This document shows, piece after piece, positions 59,630 to 64,000 of a DNA stretch of 64,000 bases; position 1 is the stretch's first letter; each line of letters starts with the position of its first letter. The notes under the pieces were generated by a model that was not told where the DNA came from, made no database searches, and saw nothing but the letters and a program-made list of their open reading frames with translations. This DNA is from Fulvia fulva. Taxonomy: Eukaryota; Ascomycota; Dothideomycetes; Mycosphaerellales; Mycosphaerellaceae. The stretch is from positions 2,666,001 through 2,730,000 of the forward strand of contig NC_063015.1 in NCBI RefSeq assembly GCF_020509005.1, given 5' to 3'. Made by a program: the position numbers and the translations under genes.

Positions 59630-60296
59630 GCCAGGAGAAAGCTATGGAGCACTGGTCGACTTCGTGGTGAATGATTTCTGAGGTTCAGGAGCGGCAGGTT
59701 CTTCGATATATATGCCAGTGGAGACCGCATGTCACCAAGTCAGCTGCTCTGGCCCGGCACCTCTTGTCGGAAATGCGGTTTGAGCGGATGGGCACGAAGG
59801 ATGTAAGTTGCTGTACGTGGTGTCTTGGAACGATGCCAAGGATGCAGTATGAATCGACGATGCCGGCAACTCCCATGTTTCTGGCTCAACACCTTCCAGA
59901 CGGAGCATGATACTCATGCAAGCAGCTCACGGGTCGTATAGATTGTGCGTGATAGTCTGCAGCACAGTGTCATCGAACCACCAACCCGCAACACATCGAA
60001 CTCACCCAAAGTTTGAACACCTCAGCTATGGACTTAGTCAATGCTGCAAGCTTCTTCGAGTGCGCGAGCCGCAAGCGCTGTTGTTGGAAAATGTACCTCT
60101 TGTTGACAAACGCGCATGTGGGGGGAGGATGTCTTGAGGAAGATATGGCACGATCTTCGGTCCGCGGCGCACTTCAAGCTTTGCCAAGCTTTGCCAAGCT
60201 TCACTGAACTTCACTGCGTCACTTCTGGGGGTACTGTAAGTCTGTAACATCACAGATATCTTACTCCACACCACCGACTTATCCCGCTCACCTTCA
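59630..60296. promoter_or_regulatory. Divergent upstream region of copy 2 and the 60.3-kb gene
   Basis: The region contains the 10-bp tandem repeat at 60175-60204. It would serve as promoter for copy 2 on the minus strand and for the small membrane protein gene on the plus strand. Confidence 0.45.
60175..60204. repeat. 10-bp tandem repeat upstream of copy 2
   Basis: Two identical CAAGCTTTGC units are followed by CAAGCTTCAC and a weaker fourth unit ending at 60214. The period and core match the array at 55611-55640. Confidence 0.75.
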
Positions 60297-60752
60297 ATGC
60301 ACAACAAACAGCTACCCAAACATCCCGTCAAGCAACACGCCGACGAAACCACAATGGATCTCACAACACAAGCAGATGTTTCTTCCGACAGAATCAATGA
60401 CCCGATCTACAACAGTGCCATAATGGCGTGCGTTGGCATCGGGTTAGTCGCTTCAGTCATTCGTGTCAGATATGGCTGGACCTACGAAGAAGCCGGAATC
60501 CTGCTAAATCTGGCATTTTGGGGCGGGTATGGAATGGTTTGCTTCTACCTGGGCCCCATCATCCTCATAGCTCTGGCGAGGGATTGGAGCTATGCGAGCG
60601 CTATCAAGAAGCTTAAGCTGGTGGATGCTGACCCGATGGTGTTTTCTACGGAGTCTAGGGTGGTCCGGGTGTTGTGGCAGAGACTAGTCGACTCGGCGCG
60701 AGCTGGTCTCTTGCATCGCACGACTAGCAGCAGGTTGTCTTTGCGACATTGA
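60297..60752 (+). CDS. Small predicted membrane protein, hypothetical
   Basis: This is a frame of 151 residues. An internal ATG at 60354 has a better context and would give 132. Two to three hydrophobic segments are visible (NSAIMACVGIGLVASVI, then AGILLNLAFWGGYGMV and FYLGPIILIALA). The C-terminal third is basic. No family is recognised. It is divergent from membrane protein copy 2 and only about 150 bp downstream of the 10-bp repeat array. Confidence 0.5.
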   Translation: MHNKQLPKHPVKQHADETTMDLTTQADVSSDRINDPIYNSAIMACVGIGLVASVIRVRYGWTYEEAGILLNLAFWGGYGMVCFYLGPIILIALARDWSYASAIKKLKLVDADPMVFSTESRVVRVLWQRLVDSARAGLLHRTTSSRLSLRH

Positions 60753-61119
60753 CGGTCCGAAAAGCGCCCATGAGAACAGCAATCAGGATATGGGTTGTCA
60801 TTAAGCCATGGATTCATGCTACAGACAGCTTCAGATGCTCTCTGCCACTACGAAGGCCCTGGCACGAAATCAGCATGCCGTTCGTCCTGCCGGGAGTGAT
60901 ATGTCTGCACTCCTACTTGAGCACGACGCCAGCGCTCTGGTCAAGCGGGCAGAGGCAAAAAGGCGCATACACTGGATCTGTCAAGAAACTGGGACTCGTC
61001 AGCAAAGGAGGCACTTTCAATAGCTATTCTGCAGTCTAGTCAGTCAAGCTCGCTGCCATTTGTGATACGCCGAGGACCCTACCATAGTTGATCATCATCG
61101 TCAGAGAACGCAGAGTGTA

Positions 61120-63690
61120 TCATTGGAGTGCGAGCTTACGCTGCGACAGAAGCTCTTTCCGAGATATATTCCTGCCTTCACACATCATCTTGAACATTCC
61201 ACCTTTATCGAAAATATTAATTGGGCTGTCGAACTCTGCGACGGTTCCGCTATCCATGACCAGAACACGATCGTACCTAAATAACACAGCGTCAGTACAA
61301 TATCAGACATTGAGTCTGGCTTTGGTCTCGGGAGCTTACCCAATAATCGTATGCAGCCGATGTGCGATACATAACAGCGTTCGGTCCTTGGAAACCTCGA
61401 GTATCACACGTTGCACTTTCTTGTCGGTCTCGAAGTCCACAGAGCTTGTTGCTTCGTCGAAGAACGTAATGGCAGAGTTGCAGATCAACGCTCGGGCTAG
61501 AGCGAGGAGTTGTCTTTGGCCTAGGGAGAAATTCTGGCCGTCGTCCTCAACGGGTGAGTCCAATGTGATCCGCTCGGTGCTGCTCCTACCCTCTGGATCT
61601 TTGGTTTTGTAGTCAACAAGTCCCGTCTGTCGTAATGACTCCCATAGTCGAAGGTCCTCGTATTCTCCAAACGGATCCAGGTTAGTCCGTATCGTACCCT
61701 TGAATAGCACCGGGTCCTGTGGAATGATTGACAGCCTTGATCGCAGATCGTGTAGGGGGAGTGAAGCGATGTTCACGCCGTCGATACAAATCTGCCCTTC
61801 AGCCACCTCTGCAAGCCTGAATAGGGATGTGATTATGCTAGACTTGCCAGCCCCAGTCCGTCCAACGATACCGATCTTTTCCCCAGCAGCAATGCTAAAG
61901 GAGAGACCTTTGAGCACAAGCGGCAAGCCTGTACGGTAGCGCATGTGCACATTATTGAACTCAACGGCGCCCTTTGTCGGCCAGCTGGGATCCGCAGGAG
62001 ACAGTTTGTGGCCACTCTCCTCCTGCGCCAGATCGTGTGCGTAGTGATGAAGGCGTTCTGTGGAATTCATCTCGTTCTGAACGTCCGCAAAGACATGTAC
62101 GAGCTGTTGCATAAGCTGAACCATACTCAGCATGTAAGAGAGGACCAGACCGCCAATGCTCGGATCTACGCTGAAGCGTGACGTCACAATCAGCACGCCA
62201 ACGGTAAAGATTAGCAGGACACCGATCGTGTCAAGCCTAACTGAAAGCCAGCGCTGCCCGGCAAACGTGAGGAAGTATGCGCCATTCGATGAATCCAGGG
62301 CTGTCGCGATCGCGTTTCGGAAGCTCTGCTCGACCGAGTAGGCGCGGATGGTCATGGCACCATGTATAGCTTCGCCAAAGCGTGCGAAGACATGGCTACG
62401 TAGCACGGCCTCGTTTCTCTTGATCTCGCGTGCCGAAGCTCGATAGTACGACGCCGCGTATACAAAAGCCAGGCCAAGTGGGTCCAGAGCGATAGCGAAG
62501 TAGTAGTAGTAGGAGATTACCAAGGCAAACACTGGCACTATAGTAGCGACAATGAACAGCAGAAATCGGAGGTCATCCTGTAGACGGCTGTCCATAGTAT
62601 CCACATCTTTGGAGAAGACATTCATTAACCTTCCAGTCGGTGTCGTGTCGAAGAAAGAGACAGGGGCGCCGAGCGTATGCGAGACAGCCCGGTTCAGCAT
62701 GTTTTTGCTCGCGATCGAGGTCAGCGTAGTCAGCGTCGTCGCGAAGCTGAACATCAGGATAGCTTGGAAGACGCCCAAGGCGGCATAGATTACAATGTAC
62801 TCGGGCGTCTGAAGGCCGCTAAATCTTGTCGACGTCCACCAGGATAGCCATAGACTTGTAAGGATGTTCGCGCCCTGTGCCAAGGTCAAAACACCAACGA
62901 CGATGGGCAGATTCCACAGCAATCCGGACGCTTTGATGAATTGGGCATAAACAGTCCATGGCACGCTGCCTGTGTTCCTTTGCTCCTGCTGCATCAAAGC
63001 AGTGACCGGCAATACCGGCTTTGGTTCCACGCTATCTTTTTGTTCGTTGCCATCCGGCTCCTTAGCGCACAGCTGCTCGCACCGATCATCATTTCTTGGA
63101 ACTCGACATTGTCGCGCATAAGCTCTGTGTAGGATCCAACTTTGAAGACGGAGTCCGCTTTCATCCATACAATTCTGTCCGCACGAGGCAGTACATGTAA
63201 CTGATGGATGGCCAGAACGCAGCACTTATCTCGAAGGAGACCACATATGACGTGGTCGATAATGTGGTTGCCAACATGCGCATCGACAGCGGAAAGAGGA
63301 TCGTCGAGAAGCAGCACATCTGCATTGAAATATACGGCTCTTGCCAGATTGATACGCTGCTTCTGTCCGCCTGAAAGGATGACTCCGCGTTCGCCGATCT
63401 CTGTAGCGTCACCTTCCGAGAGTAAATCAATGTCTTGCTCCAGAGCGCAGGCTCTGACGACCGCTAGATATCGCTGCTCGTCCACAGCCTGATCAAATAT
63501 AATGTACTTTTTGAGGGAAGTATTCTGGATCCTGGAAAGCCAAAAGTTAGACAATTAGATTCTCGATCGATCATAGAGAGACATGGGCAGGCTACCAATT
63601 GTCACCTTCTTGCTGCTGACCAGGGCTGCTGTGCACAAAGCGCTCTCTTGCCTCCGATCGCCAAGGTACTATGGCTCTTACAGTTCTAAC
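61120..63690 (-). pseudogene. ABCC/MRP-type ABC transporter, 5'-truncated and frameshifted
   Basis: Exons run complement(61120..61276, 61340..63531, 63621..~63690) with introns of 63 and 89 bp. From the 5' side they encode the end of nucleotide-binding domain 1 (QQPWIQNTSL rebuilt across the intron, signature LSGGQKQRINLARAVY, Walker B DVLLLDDPLSAVDAH), then transmembrane domain 2, then NBD2 (Walker A GRTGAGKSS, signature FSLGQRQ, Walker B AITFFDEATSSVD, H-loop IAHRLH). Transmembrane domain 1 and the NBD1 Walker A are missing: sequence turns AT-rich and RIP-like at about 63.7 kb. A one-base loss near 63087 in the linker after EFQEMM also breaks the frame. Full-length relatives have about 1,300-1,500 residues and export drugs or conjugates. 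This copy is not functional. Confidence 0.85.
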
Positions 63691-64000
63691 GCAAAAATCT
63701 ACACGATTCTGATTCTTGGCTATTCCTTTAGTAATTCTACTATCTGTTTCTTGCTATATATTACGATATACGAACATCGCTATAACTTTATGCTTTTAGG
63801 AATAATTAAGGGCTATATTGTCACGATCCAAGCGTGTATATAGGCAATAGCCCATTATTAAAACTTAAGGCCACGTACGCTAAGAATCAGGTGACTGATT
63901 AGTCACCTATAGCCTCTTCAAGAGCAACCTTGTCTGTTCTAGATAGATATATATAATATATAACCTGCTTTTAAAACACCCTATATAAGCCCGTATAATA
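63691..64000. other. Second AT-rich, RIP-like repeat block (left edge)
   Basis: Composition changes sharply to CpA-poor, TpA-rich DNA like that at 1-13 kb, and continues to the window end. It contains the perfect hairpin AGGTGACT-GATT-AGTCACCT at 63889-63908. No transposon domain is visible in 310 bp. Confidence 0.55.

Noticed and set aside
63721..63843. 86-codon plus-strand frame 63583-63843 with a hydrophobic C-terminal half
   Set aside because: It spans the junction between an antisense transporter exon and AT-rich repeat DNA. Hydrophobic codons are expected from AT-rich sequence.

Overview
This window is nuclear DNA from a filamentous ascomycete, most likely a Dothideomycete or close relative. 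The evidence is short GT-AG introns of about 50-150 bp, conserved fungal orthologues (SNF1 kinase, Ste7-type MAPKK, Flo8/SomA regulator, Spt6, TRAPP subunit Bet3, U5 snRNP 40K WD protein), and a transposon block carrying the signature of repeat-induced point mutation (RIP). No operons, CRISPR arrays or convincing tRNA/rRNA genes were seen.

Region 1 (about 1-15.2 kb) is a nested graveyard of transposons. CpA and TpG are very rare and TpA is abundant, Gln and Trp codons have become stops, and zinc-finger Cys/His codons have become Tyr. It holds a Tad1-like LINE remnant (minus), a Fot1/pogo-like DNA transposon with terminal inverted repeats and TA flanks, a solo LTR with a 5-bp duplication, a complete 6.2-kb Ty3/Gypsy chromovirus with two LTRs and a 5-bp duplication, and a 5'-truncated, more lightly mutated Ty1/Copia element joined to a stray Fot1-type end.

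Region 2 (15.2-47.8 kb) has normal composition. It carries a two-exon bZIP factor, a six-exon GH1 beta-glucosidase divergent from a DUF1479 oxygenase-like gene, a GFA-like protein, a frameshifted LPPEL/F-box-like gene, a Flo8/SomA-like LisH regulator, BET3 (with a 9-nt microexon) divergent from the U5-40K WD gene, SNF1, a secreted GH13 alpha-amylase, and a Ste7-type MAPKK. Long stretches at 18.2-21.6, 27.9-30.3 and 42.5-45.2 kb hold nothing I recognise.

Region 3 (47.8-64 kb) starts with SPT6, followed by a hypothetical gene and a small RING-like gene with an apparent GC-AG intron and an incomplete RING. Next come two decaying paralogues of an unknown membrane protein family, both with 10-bp tandem repeats in their upstream regions, and two further hypothetical genes. 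It ends with an ABCC-type transporter that has lost its 5' half where a second AT-rich, RIP-like block begins (about 63.7 kb to the end).

The genes do not form an obvious biosynthetic cluster. SNF1, the amylase, the beta-glucosidase, the Ste7 kinase and the Flo8-like factor all belong to nutrient and morphogenesis signalling or its targets, but nothing in the sequence shows that they are co-regulated. Gene models were built by eye from splice sites, reading phase and remembered family motifs. No database search was run.
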